Source of the DNA: JARRNO01 sp037384885
GTDB taxonomy: Bacteria; Acidobacteriota; UBA4820; DSQY01
Reading direction: 5' to 3'
DNA: 6,414 bases
Assembly: GCA_037384885.1 (NCBI GenBank)
Contig: JARRNO010000239.1
Span: 1-6,414, forward strand
Both the position numbers and the translations under genes were made by a program. The notes under the pieces were generated by a model. That model was not told the origin of the DNA and made no database searches. It saw nothing but the letters and a program-made list of their open reading frames with translations. This document shows, piece by piece, positions 6,110 to 6,414 of the stretch (its first letter is position 1; each line of letters opens with the position of its first letter).

Positions 6110-6414
6110 GTTGGACCTCCATGATCTGTCGCGCGGATACCCGCAATGAACGTCTCGAGGAATTGCTCCACGATGGCGGCGGGATCCAGTCCCGGATCGA
6201 AATGGTACTGCAGAAACATGCCGTCGAAGGCGCCTACGACCATCACTGCCAGGGCGTCCGCGTCCAGTTCCGGCCGGAACTCGCCGGCGGCCTGGCCGGC
6301 CCTGTTGAGGGCAGCGACCACGGCACGGTAGACTTCGTACATCCCCTGCATGCCCTTGAACAGCCCTTCCCGGAGGCCGGGCTGGCTCGCTTCGGACCAG
6401 TATTCCATGGTGAG
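6106..6414 (-). CDS. TetR/AcrR family transcriptional regulator, C-terminal part
   Basis: About 102 residues of the ligand-binding C-terminal domain are present. The reading frame is still open at the right edge, so the DNA-binding helix-turn-helix lies outside the window. The helices are typical of TetR_C domains: an amphipathic region with EVYRAVVAALNRAGQAAGEF, then DADALAVMVVGAFDGMFLQY, and a closing helix, IVEQFLETFIAGI. The ATG at 6408 should not be taken as the start. The gene ends in TGA (6108-6106), overlapping the GTG of the LolA-like gene, so regulator and exporter are translated as one unit. Such regulators commonly repress their own operon until a small hydrophobic ligand binds. 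By position I infer the same here, but the operator would be upstream of the window. Confidence 0.85.
   Translation of the reverse strand, partial: LTMEYWSEASQPGLREGLFKGMQGMYEVYRAVVAALNRAGQAAGEFRPELDADALAVMVVGAFDGMFLQYHFDPGLDPAAIVEQFLETFIAGIRATDHGGPT
6107..6120 (-). promoter_or_regulatory. Strong ribosome binding site that fixes a GTG start
   Basis: On the minus strand GGAGGT (6120-6115) is followed after five bases by GTG (6109-6107). This near-ideal site lies inside the last codons of the regulator. It decides the GTG start of the LolA-like gene and sets up coupling through the GTGA overlap. Confidence 0.75.

Overview
The window is GC-rich, densely packed DNA from a Gram-negative, outer-membrane-bearing bacterium. 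That rests on a signal-peptide LolA-like periplasmic protein, LolC/E-type permeases, and an outer-membrane barrel ending in Phe. Lineage cannot be fixed from sequence alone. An Acidobacteriota- or deltaproteobacteria-like source is only a guess. Every gene I can support lies on the minus strand, so the biological order runs from right to left.

From the right edge: the C-terminal part of a TetR/AcrR-type regulator (6106-6414, cut by the window); a LolA-like 'outer membrane lipoprotein-sorting' protein (6109-5433); two FtsX/LolC/E/MacB-type permeases (5436-4213 and 4216-about 3010); a LolD/MacB-type ABC ATPase (only its C-terminal two thirds, 2874-2401); and an outer-membrane beta-barrel protein (2417-1156). 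The stop/start overlaps (GTGA, ATGA, ATGA, and 17 nt for ATPase/barrel) show one translationally coupled operon. I infer a TetR-controlled trans-envelope export machine: an inner-membrane ABC extractor, a periplasmic carrier and an outer-membrane barrel, probably for a lipid, lipoprotein or other hydrophobic cargo.

After a 285-bp gap with a possible promoter comes a DUF169-family gene (831-139, perhaps originally starting at 870). The left edge holds the first 16 codons of an exported protein (48-1).

The striking feature is damage. A 135-bp inverted duplication (arms 2327-2461 and 2875-3009, two mismatches) of the ATPase-end/barrel-start junction sits where the end of permease 2 and the Walker A half of the ATPase should be. 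In addition, the barrel gene has a one-base frameshift near 1529-1532, the LolA-like gene has a frame change with about 30 codons missing near 5620, and the DUF169 gene has an in-frame TAA at codon 9 after a good ribosome binding site. Four lesions in about 5 kb, with otherwise well-preserved coding sequence, mean either very recent decay of the locus or a faulty or chimeric assembly. Sequence alone cannot decide between them. I found no RNA genes, CRISPR arrays or insertion sequences.
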